NCBI GenBank assembly: GCA_045837725.1
Contig: JBEWZL010000179.1
Span: 248,001 to 312,000 of the forward strand
Reading direction: 5' to 3'
Length of the DNA stretch: 64,000 nucleotides
Source of the DNA: Vermamoeba vermiformis
Taxonomy: Eukaryota > Tubulinea > Echinamoebida
The translations under genes were made by a program, and so were the position numbers. The notes beneath the pieces are model-generated. The model was given only the letters and a program-made list of their open reading frames with translations. It did not search any database and had not been told where the DNA came from. Below, piece after piece: positions 11,490 to 23,835 of this stretch. Every line of letters begins with the position of its first letter. The stretch's first letter is position 1.

Positions 11490-12115
11490 TTACTGCTTGG
11501 CCGGTTGACGTTGTTGGTAAATGTTGGATCTTCCTCGACCTAAACAGTGTGGATTAGCTCTTTATTCTTCGAGGATATTCATTTAAATTAACCACTAATT
11601 AATTTGTACTGACAATAATGTATGCGACTATTCGAAACAAAATCGAAAGTAGCCGTAGTGGTACGAGACAGATAATTATTATAAAAAAATGTAATTTGAA
11701 AATAGAAAAATGCAGAGCTGCGCAGAAGATTTGCATATGCATTTAAATAGATAATAAATATAAATATATATTTGTATTTACCTCCTCGTCCTCCTCCTTT
11801 GGCATTGGATTTGGCTACTGCAGTAGCAAGGCCTTTAGCTTTGAGTGCCTTGGTCAGGTCCTTGCGGAACATAGGTGCATTCTTCAATATATCAGGCAAT
11901 ATTAAGAATCGAATGTGACTGCCGCGAATGAATGCGTGCTCGAGTGGATGCTTGCTGCCATCTCGTGCAGTGAGAGTAATTTCATTCATTTTGCAGTTCA
12001 TATTATCTTCTGCCTCTAGTAATCTGCCGCGATAAATTTCGCCGGTTTTTAATTCAATAGTCACGACGTGACCTTCTGCTTCGTGTAACAGCTTGATGGG
12101 GATGCCGATGGACAT
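11490..12115 (-). CDS. SNRPD3: Small nuclear ribonucleoprotein SmD3
   Basis: One of the seven Sm proteins that form the ring on spliceosomal snRNAs. Exon 1 (12115-11782) carries both Sm motifs: Sm1 with [25 protein letters not shown], Sm2 with [14 protein letters not shown]. Exon 2 (11539-11490) adds the short GR-rich tail [11 protein letters not shown]. Intron 11540-11781 (242 bp) is long for this genome and AT-rich. The product has 127 residues; human SmD3 has 126. Start ATG at 12115 gives the conserved [16 protein letters not shown]. Divergent from the REXO1-like gene. Confidence 0.95.
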
Positions 12116-12332
12116 GATTAAGTGTAGGACAATAATAAAACCAAAAACTTGGTGAGAAATTAATTGATACTCTTAATCAACAGCGGTATTACAGACAGCT
12201 GTTGTGCGTATCAGAAAGAGAATAAAATAATGCGCTGGTCGTGTGGCTCTATTTTTATTGCAAACTTTTTCTAAGACGAAGTCAAACATCAGGACTAGCA
12301 CAAGCACAATTCATAGACATTAAGGATGCAAT
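12116..12332. promoter_or_regulatory. Divergent spacer between SmD3 and REXO1-like genes
   Basis: A 217-bp region between two outward-facing start codons, so it holds both promoters and 5' UTRs. No named element could be recognised with confidence. Confidence 0.4.
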
Positions 12333-13425
12333 ATGTTTCGACGAGGACTCGTGTTTCAAGCTGAATGCCCTGATCCTCGCTGCAGTCGCGTCAATTGCCA
12401 CTTTCAGCATCCACAACCCTCGAAGGATACCACAGGTAATTACCATTGAGTGTTATTTGGTGATTAAATGGCAATGCAGACCATTCACCGGTGCAGGAAT
12501 CGAGTTGGAAGCTGTTGCAAGATCTCAAACAGCTGCCCTCAACTCAGCACCAGAGCTACATCCCTGCAGTGCTACACGACGCTGTTGACGCACCTCTAGC
12601 ACACGATGATGCACCTCTAGCACACGACGATGCGCATGACGAGGCATTGCCAGTACACGAGGCAGAGAGCGAGGACACAGCGCAGTCAGTGCAGGAGCGC
12701 ACCGGTGCGAAGGTAATACTCACCACCTGTCTATACTCCTCAGCGCTGATAGTGTATTGATTGATGTCGCAGCGCAAGTGGAGTCCAGACAGTGCGCACG
12801 ATGAGCCCAACAAGCGCGTCAAACACTCCGCAGCCACACAGCCCACACAGCCCACACAGCCCACACAGCCCACACAGCCCACACAGCCCCCCAAGCGCAA
12901 GATCGATGTGCTGGGTCCGCTCATACCGAGCAAGAAGTTCACCGTAGACAACTTCCTCGGCGCCACTGATCCTGCACCCCTCACTGCACAGCCACCCAAC
13001 ACTCAGAACAAGTCTGCGCGACAGGTAGTGACTGTGATCACGTGATCATGCACTGAATTGACCAATCACGTGACAGCGCATCAATCCCTCCTCGCAGGCC
13101 CTCAGCAGTGCCACGTGTCCAATCGTGCCCTACACGCCCAACAGTCACATTGACCGCGCGGTCAGACAAGTACGTGCCACCGTGCCAGCATGCAAATGAC
13201 ACCTGTCACTGCTGATGACATCTGTCACTTGCTCTGATATCGTTATTGACACCTATTTCACAGAAAGTGGTCGATCGGCTGTACGCGCACTTGACGCGTG
13301 TCAATCCGAGTGACGCAGTGCAGCAAGCACTAGATCTCGAGCTCGAGATTTACCGCAGCTGTCAGGGTCGCACGTCGTACACGCACCAAGCACGTGTCTT
13401 GTTCAGTGAACTCGAGCGCAAATAG
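12333..13425 (+). CDS. REXO1-like protein: Cys/His motif and Elongin A-binding domain, no exonuclease
   Basis: Five exons: 12333-12435, 12480-12712, 12773-13024, 13077-13169 and 13264-13425; introns 44, 60, 52 and 94 bp; 280 residues. The N-terminus (MFRRGLVFQAECPDPRCSRV, then NCHFQHP) has a C-x4-C-x4-C-x3-H finger like the start of metazoan REXO1. The C-terminal 85 residues resemble the REXO1 Elongin A-binding (EloA-BP1) domain: a basic helix, then VNPSDAVQQALDLELEIY and SYTHQARVLFSELERK. The middle is disordered: two APLAHDD repeats and six TQP triplets followed by PKRKID, a possible nuclear localisation signal. The DEDDh exonuclease of REXO1 (over 150 residues) is absent, and the stop is followed by the next gene 240 bp on. 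Family call is moderate; function unknown. The fourth exon could instead start at 13099. Confidence 0.65.
12838..12891 (+). repeat. Coding 9-bp microsatellite (TQP)n
   Basis: Six tandem copies of a CACAGCCCA-type 9-mer encode TQP triplets in the low-complexity centre of the REXO1-like protein. The copies are almost perfect at the DNA level, which suggests recent slippage. Confidence 0.85.
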
Positions 13426-13667
13426 ACTTGTACATATTTGGGCATTACTCGTTGCAGAGTGACTTGTTTTAGCACTGTTCAATGAAAGTGAGATCAGCTG
13501 TTCTCTGCACCCCTTCCATTTATGGTAATGTCCCGCACCGAAATGTAATGCTTCGCTGTAAATAAAATTTCGGCAGTGGTGCAGCACTAGCCGCAGTTGT
13601 ACATATACATGAGCACACCTCGCTAGTGCGGACACGAATTTCCTATTGTCAGTCAATACAGTGCAGC

Positions 13668-16600
13668 ATGTGGGTGTTGCCCAAGCAAGAAGGGGCGCTG
13701 ACTTGGCCGTTATGGAAGATCCACAAGCAAAACGACTATTTTACAATCGTGAAGAGTCAAGCGACATTTTTAGCGGTGTTTCCATATCGACTGCTATTAA
13801 ATGGGTGTGTAGTGGTGGACCGGTGTAAAATTCAATTTAAATTTAATTTCAGATATTTTAATCGCAGTCACACCGTTATCCGTATTACTTGCGCGCTAAT
13901 TGTTGATATGTAGAAACCCACAGATATTGATTGCTGTTGGCAAGGATTCCAAGGAGATCGCTGCGCACTGGGAGGTAGATCCAATTCCACCATTAACCGC
14001 AGTCACTGACGTTTCTTATGCAGTTTGTAGAAAATAATTTTATGCCGAGCATAGCGCAGCAAGATGACCGCGTTGAGTGGATTGTAGCGCAGGTCAAATC
14101 CCAGATCTCAAAACAAGAGTGCGCGCGACGAGAACGACTGTCGCAAATAGAACACGACCTCGCACCCGTGGATATAGACAGCAAATACAAGACTATGGCC
14201 GTGAACAAGTGCGATGATGCCGACAACGAAGAGTTCAACAAAGCATTCGGCATGGCGAGCAATGAACGGCTGATTGGAGGTGAGTGACACGTGTCAAATG
14301 CTCGCTCGCACTGAACTGATCACGTGTTCGTGTCACACAGCGTACATGAGCACGCTCATGTGGAAGTTACCGCGCACTGGCACGCTGTACATCAGCATTC
14401 ACTATGTAAGTGCACTCATTGCCTAATATGGTAAGTCCTCGCCCAGACTGACCAATCGCGTGCCAGACATGCTTCACCTCGCCTGTGATGAGCGACAATC
14501 TGATCGTGCACTTCTGCAATGTACACGAGCTGAGCAAGGTCAACTACGGCTACGGACTGCCCTCCTCGATCAAACTCGTCACCAAGACCAGCAATGCGGT
14601 GCGTAGTCTCTCTCTATATATCTCTCTATATCTCTATATCTCTCTAATCTCTATATATCTCTCTACATCTCTCTATATCTCTATTATTATTGTACCTGCA
14701 CGCCACTCACCTTGCGCGCAGTACGAGTTTGCAGTGCCGTTCAAGCGCGACGAAGTGTACGAGGTGATGGAGCAGCTGTGGCGTCACGCGATGAAGACCG
14801 TGCAGCAGAGTGTGACACTCACCAAGCTCGAGCGCGAGTTGAATGACACGCACACTGCACTGCTCAACACGGACGAGCAGGAGATTCAGAAGAAGATTGA
14901 GCGCTATCGTCAGGAACAAGCGGAACATCGGCGCAAGGAGTCGCAAGTGCGCGCATTCCTGGAATTGTTCCACTATCCGAGCGACGAGACACTGCTGCAG
15001 CACTGGACTGGCGTGGAACTCATCTCCCAGGGCTCTGAAGCGCACCTCGCCAGAGATCTGCGCGGAGATTTGTATCTCTCGCAGCACTTTTTAAGCTTTG
15101 CAACACTGCGCCATCACGTGACTGGTGACGAATCACGTCTCAAGAACGAAGAATTTGCGCGCGTGAGTGTGCCACTGTGTGACGTGTACAAAGTGCGTCG
15201 TGCACACGATGAGGACGAGGCCGAGTACGCAGATCTCGGACATTTTGACGTCATTCCCGAGAAGATCAACGTGTACTTGCACGTGCCATCTCCGCACTCG
15301 CGCCGCGCACATCACAAATTCACCTTCACCGTGCCTGAGCGCGACAAGGTCTTGGAAGCTATTCGCGCACAATTGCAGATATATGTAGCGACACTGCTGC
15401 CTAATAAGGAAAGTGGCAAAGAGAAGCAGAATGGATCACGTGACAGTCGGAATCACAGCGCTGACAAGTCCAAGTCACGTGACAAGCGCAAGTCACGTGA
15501 TCAGTCGAGCGAGTCCGCCGAGTCCGCGGTGCAGTTGCCCTGGTTGGAGTACACCGAGCACGTGACGCGCAGTCATCGCGTGAGCAGCGAGATGTTGCGC
15601 GAGATCAAGTACTTCAGTGCCGAGTACTGCGCCAAAGAGGAGCAGCAGTTGATGCACTGGCACCACTGGCTGCGCACTGCGGGCAAAGCACTCGCGCACG
15701 CGGAGGACAGTGCCGAGAAGGGATTCCGACGCCGTTCAGTGAATCACAGCAGTCACGTGCTCAGTTACACGCTGATCATCACCGATCAGTTGCGGCAGTT
15801 AGTGCGTCAGGGCGTGCCCAATGAACTGCGCGGCTATATTTGGCTCAAGACTTCAGGCGCGCAGTGGTCCATGCTGTCACGTGGTGCGGGATATTACCGT
15901 GCCCTGCTCGAGACACACCGCGCAGACAACTCGCAGGCCCTGGAAGAGATCGACAAGGATGTGCACCGCTCCTTCCCCGAGCACGAGTACTTTCAGCGCG
16001 AAGAGGGACAAGTGGCACTGCGCCACGTGCTGGCAGCGTACTCGTGGCACAACCCTGCCGTGGGCTACTGTCAATCGATGAACATCATTGCCGCGCTGCT
16101 GCTGCTGTTCGTGAGTGAAGAAGAGGCCTTCCACATGCTGATTGCCCTGGTGGAGCGCGTGCCCGACTACTACGTGAAAGAGATGATTGGCTCGGTGGTG
16201 GATCTGCACGTGTTCGATCAGCTCGTGCACCAACACTTGCCTAAAATAGCCGCACACTTGCAGCGCTTTGGTCTCGATGTGCAGCTGATCGCGCTGCCCT
16301 GGTTCTTGTGTCTGTTCATCGGCTACGTGCCGCTCGAAGTGGTGCTGCGCATACTGGACGTGTTCTTCTTGGAGGGCGCGAGTGTCTTGTTTCAGCTCGG
16401 CCTCGCACTGCTCAAGGTGAAGGAGCGCGAGATCTTGACCAAGCGCGACAGCATTGAGATGATTGAGCTGTTCAAGAGCTCTGCCATCGATGCCAATCAC
16501 GTGCTGCAGCTGGCGTTCAGTGAAGAGCTGACGCTGGACAGCGACAAGATCGCGGAGCTCAAGAACTACCACAAGTTCCGTGCCCTGCACGAGCTGGAGA

Positions 16601-17358
16601 AGCAGACCAAGCACAGCGATCTGCGGCACTTGTCGCAGGACAGCAAGATCAAGTTTGAGCGCGCACTGCTCGAGCAGTACTGGGAGGAGTTCCGCGAAGA
16701 GGCCTATTTGGAGGCTGCTGACTTCCGCATCCGACTCGAACAGTTCGCACGTCTGCTGTCACGCCACGTGCCCTGGTGGAGACACAGCGAGCACGTGCCA
16801 GCCCTGTTCAGCATGTTCGACAAGAGCAAGAGCGGTGCCCTCACCTTCACGGACTACATTCGCGGCATCAACAGCGTGGTGCACGGTGAACTCGAGCTCA
16901 AGTGTGCGGGTAAGTCCTCTGCATGCACCGTGCCTGTAGTGCCGCACTGACCCTTGCACCTAGTGGCCTTTCAGCTGGTCGACAAAGAGCACACCGACAA
17001 GATCACGCTGCCACAGTGCGCGCAGGGCTGTGAGCTCGCCTATCGCATGTGTCAGCACGAACTCGTGGCCAAGCGCGAACTGTCCCCGCGTCCTGAGCGC
17101 AAAGAGAACAAGTGGATCCTGCTCGATTTGGGCAAGAACAAGAGCGAGGAGCCCTTCAAACTGCCGTTCACTGAACAGCACGTGACAGCAGCGTTCCATC
17201 AAGCGAGTGGCGGACAGAGCACCATCGACTTGGCGCAGTTCGTGAAGCTGTTTGTGCCGCTGAACAGTGTGCTGCCCTTGCCTGCCCCTGGTGCTGCTGC
17301 GAGTACGAACAGCACTGCGAATAAGAAGACTTTTATGACGTTAATTAAGTTTAGTTGA
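13668..17358 (+). CDS. TBC1D8/TBC1D9-like Rab GTPase-activating protein
   Basis: Acts as a GAP for Rab GTPases. The start MWVLPKQEG and the AHWEFVENNF stretch match the TBC1D9 N-terminus. Two GRAM-type lipid-binding regions follow (around 14.35-14.8 and 14.95-15.4 kb). A Lys/Ser/Asp-rich linker leads to the TBC domain (about 15.78-16.45 kb) with both catalytic motifs: the arginine finger in EEIDKDVHRS and the glutamine finger in VGYCQSMN. Next comes an EF hand (DKSKSGALTFTD) and a second, weaker one (DKEHTDKITL), as in TBC1D9. Clear introns: 13975-14023, 14282 to about 14340, about 14408-14467, 14599-14721, 16910-16963. The first junction, between about 13808 and 13915, is not resolved: more than one GT-AG choice keeps the frame. 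The gene ends 78 bp from the convergent RIF1 stop. Confidence 0.9.
14609..14690 (+). repeat. Intronic TCTCTATA microsatellite
   Basis: About 80 bp of imperfect TCTCTATATC-type repeats inside the TBC1D9-like intron 14599-14721. They explain why this intron is twice the usual length. The stretch happens to be open in the exon frame, which gives a false extension if the intron is ignored. Confidence 0.85.
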
Positions 17359-17436
17359 GCATAAATACTGCACCCCCCCTTGTATTATTTACCCCCATTA
17401 CGCGGTGTTTAATTACATACACGTCTCTATTGTACA

Positions 17437-20400
17437 CTACTTGATGGTCAGTTTGAAGGCCACACGACCCAAGTACGTCGCCAGCTTGCCCTGCACTTCA
17501 CTCAGCTGTGCCGTGCTCATCGACTGCAGCGCACTCTCATCGCTGAACAGTGCGTCGAGTGCGTGCATCCACTGCTGATAGCTCGAGCTGTGACTCGTCT
17601 TCTGCTTCTTCTTCATGGGCTCTTCGTTCTCGTCCATGTGCACATCGTCAGCACTCTGCGAGGCATCGACCGCGGTGTACGTCACGGGCACATAGGAATT
17701 GCGCTCCAGCATGGCCTCGCGCTGTCGCTCAGTCAGCAGTGGTCTCTTGCGCTTGTTGCTAGTGGTCCAAGCATGATCATTGGTCTCACGGTTGAGCGCG
17801 TCACTCTCTTGCAGCACTCGACTCTCGGGACGTTTGAATGGTGCAACACTCGGCTTGACTGCTGGACCGTTGCTGGCGTCACTCTTTTTCAATCTTTGCA
17901 CGCCTCCTTTGATGCTCTGCAAATCATTGAAGTCTAATGGCAACGTGTCAGTCGATGCAACTGTCACATGTCACATGTCAACGTACCCACAAAGCCCAGA
18001 GATGCCTCGGGCAGCAGTTCATCGTCCACGCGCTCTTCTGTTCTTGCCGACGTGTCATCTCGCCACCCTGGCAACTTGATCTTACTCTGCGAATGACATG
18101 CATTAGCAATTCGTTCGCTGAACGGGAAATGTCAGTGGTCTCAATGTCTTACCACGTGCTTGAGCTGTGCGAGTACACTGTGCAGCACTTGCGGGTACTC
18201 GAGTGCACGTGTCTGCGCGCCAAATGTCTCGCACCAGAAGGTGACAGTCTTGTTCTTGACACTCTTTTTGCCGTGCATCAGCGTCACTGCCAGCACACCA
18301 CTCAGTGTGGACAGCAAGTGACTGTCGTACATGCCACGGTGCGTGCGCTTAGCAGCCTCGAGGAAGTGCGTCAACCACTCATCGCCAGCACTGAACAGCG
18401 GTGCCTTGCTGCTCGACTGCTCTGAATAGGCGCGCATGACTATTGCCAGGGCAGGTGCGAGTGCTGTGGCGAGCAGGTGATAGTCGACGGCACTGGACAC
18501 GTGTTCGAACAGCGCTGCAATGGCCTGCACGAGTAGAACCACGTGCTTGGTGTCCGAGACCTGCACTGCTGCAAAGAGATCAAACACCTCGCGCAGCGTC
18601 ACAGTGCTGCCGTCAGTGTCGGTGAACAGATCTGCGTGCTGTAGACCCACTGCCAGCACACACGCAACAACATCGAGCAGCAAAATGACCCTGTCGGTAA
18701 ATGCATTAGTTCGTGTGTCCTATTCTCGCGCTCACCAGTGCATACTGTGACTCTTGAGTGGGATCGTTGCGCCAGAACTTGCCCATCTGTGGCTGCGTGT
18801 GCAGTGGCATGGTGACACTCTGCACGACAGCAGTGATGCAGCGCGTCAACACGACACAACCGCGCGGTGAAGCAGTGATGCGCGAGTGAAACAGCGTGGT
18901 GAGGGTGTTGGCGAGGGTGTAAATCGCGTTGTTGGCGTGCTGCGACTTGACTGCTGCAATGCGCACGTAGCTGGCACAGAGCTTGGACCAGAGTGCCACC
19001 AGCGCCTTGTCCTCGTGTGCCACCGTGCTCTGTGAGGACAGCGATGCGTCGTGCGATTCGGCAAATATGAGCAGCAGCGGCACGAGCAGAATGTGATTCA
19101 TGGCCTCGAACTCTTCGGGCGCCGTGGTGACGCAGTGCGTGGCCTCAACGAACTTGTGCAGCTCTTGACCAATCAGCTGCCACGCACTCAACAAGGTTGC
19201 GTCGCTGTCACTCGTCCACTGCTTCATCAATGCGTGCACGTGGCGCAGCTGTCAACTCCTGGTGAGTGAATCGTGCCCAATGCGATAAATAGCTGCTACG
19301 TACCGCGTCAGCTGGCGAGGGAGCTGCAAATAAGAGTGCCACTGCTTCACTGAACAGCGCCTTGTGTTCAGAGTCACGTGCCAGGGAGAGACATAGAGTG
19401 AGCAGTGCGGTGATGGGCGTGCCAGGACCGTGCCAGGTGACACTGCTGATGTGCAGCAATGCTTGTACAGCGCCGTGCAGCACAGTGCTGTCAATCTGAT
19501 CGTGCAGCTCGCTGACGAGATCGATCAGCTGCACCAGTCCTGACTCTGGCTCTGCGTGACTGGTCAAGTAGCTGAAGCACGTGATGACTTGCTGCAAATG
19601 ACAGCTCTGTTAGGCCACTAGGGCTATAAATAACTTCGTAGTGCATACCTGCAAATACTGCGCTTTGTGCTGGTAGAGCGCGTCATCGAGTGCAAAGTGT
19701 CGGAACATTTGCAGCCAATCGCGCCACAGTGGTTCAATGCACTCGCGTGACCACGTGATCACTGTCGTGTTGCCCTGAATGGGAATGGGCGTCACAGTGG
19801 GCTGTTCTCTTGCAGGACGCAACAGATTGGCTAGTCACGTGACTGTCAGTGCTGCTCGTATCATTTGCAGATCACTTACCAAATATAGCAAATGCCTCCC
19901 AGCGCATGCTAACGTCATCATCTTTGCAGATAACATCCAAGCAGGGTTGAATCACGTGTTCGTAGTTTTGAGTCACGTGATCCCCCAATTTGTTGAGCAG
20001 ATAGGTCCATGTCTTGACCGCTTCTTGTTTGACCGTGAGCTCCTTGTCCGTGCTGAGACAGTTGACGATGGGTGCTATTAATAGCTTCAATCGCTTCACC
20101 ACGAGCAGCGAATTGGGCTGCAAAGCAAAGTTGTCGATCAAATAGCGCCAGCTCTGACACGACTGCACACGCACTGCTGCATCGCTCGAGGTGAAAGTGC
20201 GCTATGCGAGTGATATATAATTAGCTTGTCATAATAGGAACATTGTTTATAACTTACTGAAGGAATTTTGAGCAAAGTGTTGATCAGATCTGATTTCAAG
20301 ATAAATCGACCCAATAGACCGACTATCTGGCCCCAAGTACGCACCACAACCAAATCTTCATTCGCCTCCATCTTGTCGTTAATAGCGCGCAGCAGTTTGT

Positions 20401-21222
20401 CAGCCAAAGCATCGAACACGCACTGCGAGATGTGTTCTGGCACTGTCTTGCTCACCTTTGAGAGCTGCACCATGCACATCGCTACACTCGACGTTGCTTT
20501 TTCGCGCACTTTGACTACAGGATCGAGCATATGCAACAACAATAGGGGCAGCCACAGCGACACGATCTGCTCGTTGAAAATAGCTTGCGGACACTGCAAG
20601 ATGAGCCGTGCCACCGCTGATATGCCCTCGTGTCGCACACTGCTCGAATCAGTTGCGCCCAGTCCTTCAATTGCATGTCGCAGTGCACTCAACAAGGCGT
20701 GCAGTATCTCTTCTGCGCTCAACACACTCGCGGACAAGTTCTGCACGCTAATGCACCACACTGCCAGATTGCAAGTGGACTTGTTCTTGGTGGTCGTTAT
20801 AATACCGCATATCAATTCGATGATCTCAGTGCTTTGTTCCTCTATAACCAGCGTTACTAATATGCGACGCGAAAAAAATTTGCGGCAGATCTACCTGTAA
20901 TGCGCGCAGATAACATGCGATTGTGTAAAGCATAGCCGAGTGCTTTTAATGCAGCTTGGCTCCTAAATTCAGAGTATTGGGTCAGTGAGCTAATTAAAAA
21001 TATGACCGTTACATCTACTCACCACTTTTCTTTCTCTTTACTAGAGCGTGTATTAACATCGCGCTGAATAATTCGCAGTAATTGTTCAAATGTCTCGCCA
21101 GCGGAGTGCAATTCGGTGGATATAAATGAATTCTCGTCCTTTAAGAACCGGTTTAGTTGTTCGTAGTCGCTTAGATTCGGATCATTTTCGAGTTTGGTTA
21201 AAATATTGCTGTAGGACGTCAT
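17437..21222 (-). CDS. RIF1: RIF1-like replication timing/telomere protein
   Basis: A large HEAT-repeat protein that recruits PP1 and controls origin firing and repair choice. The first exons are 21222-21023, 20962-20895 and 20856-20258; several more follow with about 50-bp introns down to the stop at 17437. The N-terminal half has the RIF1 signature TWGQIVGLLGRFILKSD, then LIDNFALQPNSLLVVKRLKL, close to the metazoan and fungal N-terminal domain. The C-terminal exon has LLTERQREAMLERNS, then VPVTY, matching a short conserved C-terminal block of animal RIF1. The last residues read RVAFKLTIK; RVAF fits the RVxF PP1-docking pattern, but I see no SILK motif beside it. At about 1100 residues it is shorter than human RIF1 (about 2470), mostly through loss of the disordered middle. 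Divergent from NDUFB9 by 158 bp. Confidence 0.87.
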
Positions 21223-21380
21223 TGGTACATGCGCGGTGCTTAAAGTCCAATCGATAATTTAAAAAGTGGCTGTCCAAAAAAAGCGCGAACTCCTGGTGGT
21301 GCGGGAAATTTCTCAGGCCTGTGAAAAAATCAACGCGCAAGTTCATTTTATGTTCTAAACTGCAGCACAAGCACAGAAGC
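21223..21380. promoter_or_regulatory. Divergent spacer between RIF1 and NDUFB9
   Basis: 158 bp between outward-facing start codons, which must contain both promoters. No element is recognised. Confidence 0.4.
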
Positions 21381-21942
21381 ATGAGCACCTTCAAGCTACT
21401 CAAGAACATTGGTGTGGTGACTAAGCAAGTCGAGCAATTGACGCACAAGCAGCGCGTTGTTCGTGTCTATCGCGCACTGTTGAAGAACTCGCTCGCCTGG
21501 ACGATCACCCGTGACGCGTGGTACCCCGTGGCGAGTGAGATCAAGGGCGAATTCAAGCGAAATATGTACGAAACCAACCCTGCCACTATTGATGCTCTCT
21601 TAGCCAAGGCTGAAAACAAATTGCAGGAAACTCAACATCCCGATCCTTATATCAGTATGTAGCTATTTCACATGCCTCAATATATTTATAATAATTAATA
21701 TTGCAGTCCCTTATGCACCCGGAGGTTCTAAATGGCAACGCAACACACCTGTGCCTTACGAGGTATGCATGATAATAATTATTATTTATTTTTATAATTC
21801 GCCCCAAAGAGTCAATTAGATAAGTGGATATTATATATTTTACTGATTTATTTTATAGTTAACATCAGACGACAAAATGATAAATTACAGCCAAGAGATG
21901 CATCTGGAGTACGAGACTGATTACACTCTTCAACGAAGCTAA
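21381..21942 (+). CDS. NDUFB9: Complex I subunit NDUFB9/B22 (LYR protein)
   Basis: An accessory subunit of mitochondrial NADH:ubiquinone oxidoreductase in the membrane arm. Three exons: 21381-21654, 21707-21762, 21859-21942; 137 residues. The LYR-type motif is in LTHKQRVVRVYRALLKN (VYR in place of LYR). It continues with the family block LLAKAENKLQETQHPDPYI and PYAPGGSKWQRNTPVP, which aligns with human NDUFB9. The human protein is 179 residues, so the C-terminus here is shorter. An in-frame codon at 21321 would add an unlike N-terminus; the ATG at 21381 is preferred. Confidence 0.9.
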
Positions 21943-22131
21943 ACACAATCAAAATGTATAGAGCGCTATTCAATATATATTGTATCTTATCAATAAATGG
22001 ACAAGCCAATCCACCCGACACCATCTGCACGTCACCCACTAGTCGACTCACAACACGCGTTTATTTCGTTCAATATTCAGTGAACGCTGTACATGGCTGA
22101 TTGAGCGTGCAAGTGTCGCAGATCTAGCACA

Positions 22132-23393
22132 CTACTTCTTGGCCTGTGCGCGCTGTTGCTGCTTGAGCTTGGCGTGTTCAATCAGGGGCTGCAGCTGTTG
22201 CTTCTCCGCGAGCACTTTGAGGAAGTTGAACAGGAACGGCACAAAGTTGTGACGACGACGCGCATTCTCGAGCTGTGCTAGGGGTGAGTGCGGGGGCTCA
22301 GGACTAGGAGGGACGTACCTTGTATCGCTTGACCTTGGCCTCTTCATTCGCAATCACCTCTTGCAGCTTGTTCAGCTCTGCATCCAACAGCGCCACTCGC
22401 TCGCCCACTGCACTGCCCTCCACGTGCATCACATCGCCGCTCTGCACACTGGCGCGCTCACTCTCCAGCGCACTCAACTGCGCACGTGCTGCTTGCAATC
22501 GATTGGCAACGAGGGCCAGCAGAGTGAATCGAATCTCCTTGTCCGAGTACTGTTCGATGCGCTGCTGAATGATGGGCCGCACTTGATCCAGCCAGTTCTC
22601 ATTCGTGCAGGCTCCGAGGTTGATGGGCCCTTTCTTCAGTCCATCGAGCTCGTAGAGCACTCCATTCACCGGTACATAGCTAATGAAGTGGAATGCATCT
22701 TCAGCCTCGCTATTGTCTTGTTCGATGACGAATGGTTCTTGTCTGCGTAACAGAGTCAGATGTGTTTGCGTGTTGTGACGCTGCCTTACCTCGCAAAGCT
22801 ATTGTGTACTTTTTTAATCAATTCGCTGTTACCAATAGCGAGACCTTTCATCTAGAACGAGGTTAAGGTACGTTAAGAAACAGATCCGGTACACGACTAA
22901 CCTCGCTCGGCAAGTCCTTAGTAAATGCCTTAAAATCATTCAATTCTGGTCCAAGCTCAATGTCCGACAAGTTCATTAATATTGACAGGATTGCTTGTGT
23001 GGCACACGCATTATTAATCACCTAGCCAAATGGTGGTCAGAAAAGCTTTCCTATTCTCATAAACGACAAATAACGTACTTGTTTAGCGAAGAATATATTA
23101 TGCTCGTAGTCTTCGAGAGTTGGGCGCGGATCTTTTTCGCCGGTCCATTTAAACAGGAAAATAAGGCCGTAGATGGGTCTTGAAAAACAAATATTATGAG
23201 AATTCCGAAAAAAATCAAATTAATATAGTTCAGTTGTAAATATTAATGCAGCTTGCTTGTAGTCTTACTTGTGTTCATTTAACAATTCGGGATCCAGACT
23301 CCAAAGCTCTTCCACTTGAATGCCTTTGACACCAATCTGCTCAATCAGCTCAGTAAATACACCAGGGTCAGATTCAATCGTGCACCAGTCCAT
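22132..23393 (-). CDS. UCHL5: Ubiquitin C-terminal hydrolase UCHL5/UCH37
   Basis: A cysteine deubiquitinase that works on the proteasome (through RPN13) and, in animals, with INO80. Six exons can be followed on the minus strand from ATG 23393 ([20 protein letters not shown]). Catalytic residues are present: Cys in [12 protein letters not shown], His in [11 protein letters not shown], Asp in LYELDGL. The C-terminal UCH37-like tail ([36 protein letters not shown]) is the ULD/KEKE region that binds RPN13. The introns, including 23179-23268, about 23023-23078 and one before LENARRR, are all GT-AG. Length, about 315 residues, is normal. Confidence 0.94.
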
Positions 23394-23835
23394 TGTTGCT
23401 ATGAGCGTTCAGTTGTGTTCGCTTCAAACTCGAATTGTCTTGAAAAATAAAAGGCCGTTTTCATTCTCGATTAAATTTTAAAATGGACTACTACACTACC
23501 AAGTTCGTTCATTTCAATCTTTAATTCGAATGAATAAAACGATCAAGACTAACCAGCCAAGATATCCAGAGGGATTCACACAATAAAACAACCAAGTAAC
23601 CAATCAGCGATTAGCTATCACTGTTCTTATATAATTCTGACCTGTAGTGGAACACACAGTGTCCCAACCTCGGTATTAAATGTAAAATAGGGATTTTGTT
23701 ACTTCGTTGCACGTTCAGCTCAGAACAAATCTATGAACATGTTGTGACTGATTTTTAAACTTGATCTCGTTTAACCGGTTTAAAAAGCAATTGACGAACA
23801 AACAATTAACGATATTTTAAGCACCACACGAAACA
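23394..23835. other. Spacer between UCHL5 and ankyrin gene
   Basis: About 440 bp, AT-rich, between two outward-facing starts. It should contain two promoters. I see no ORF, repeat or RNA gene in it. Confidence 0.5.

Noticed and set aside
15877-16629. 250-residue minus-strand frame opposite the TBC domain
   Set aside because: Antisense to the catalytic domain; rich in His/Gln/Val as expected from codon bias.
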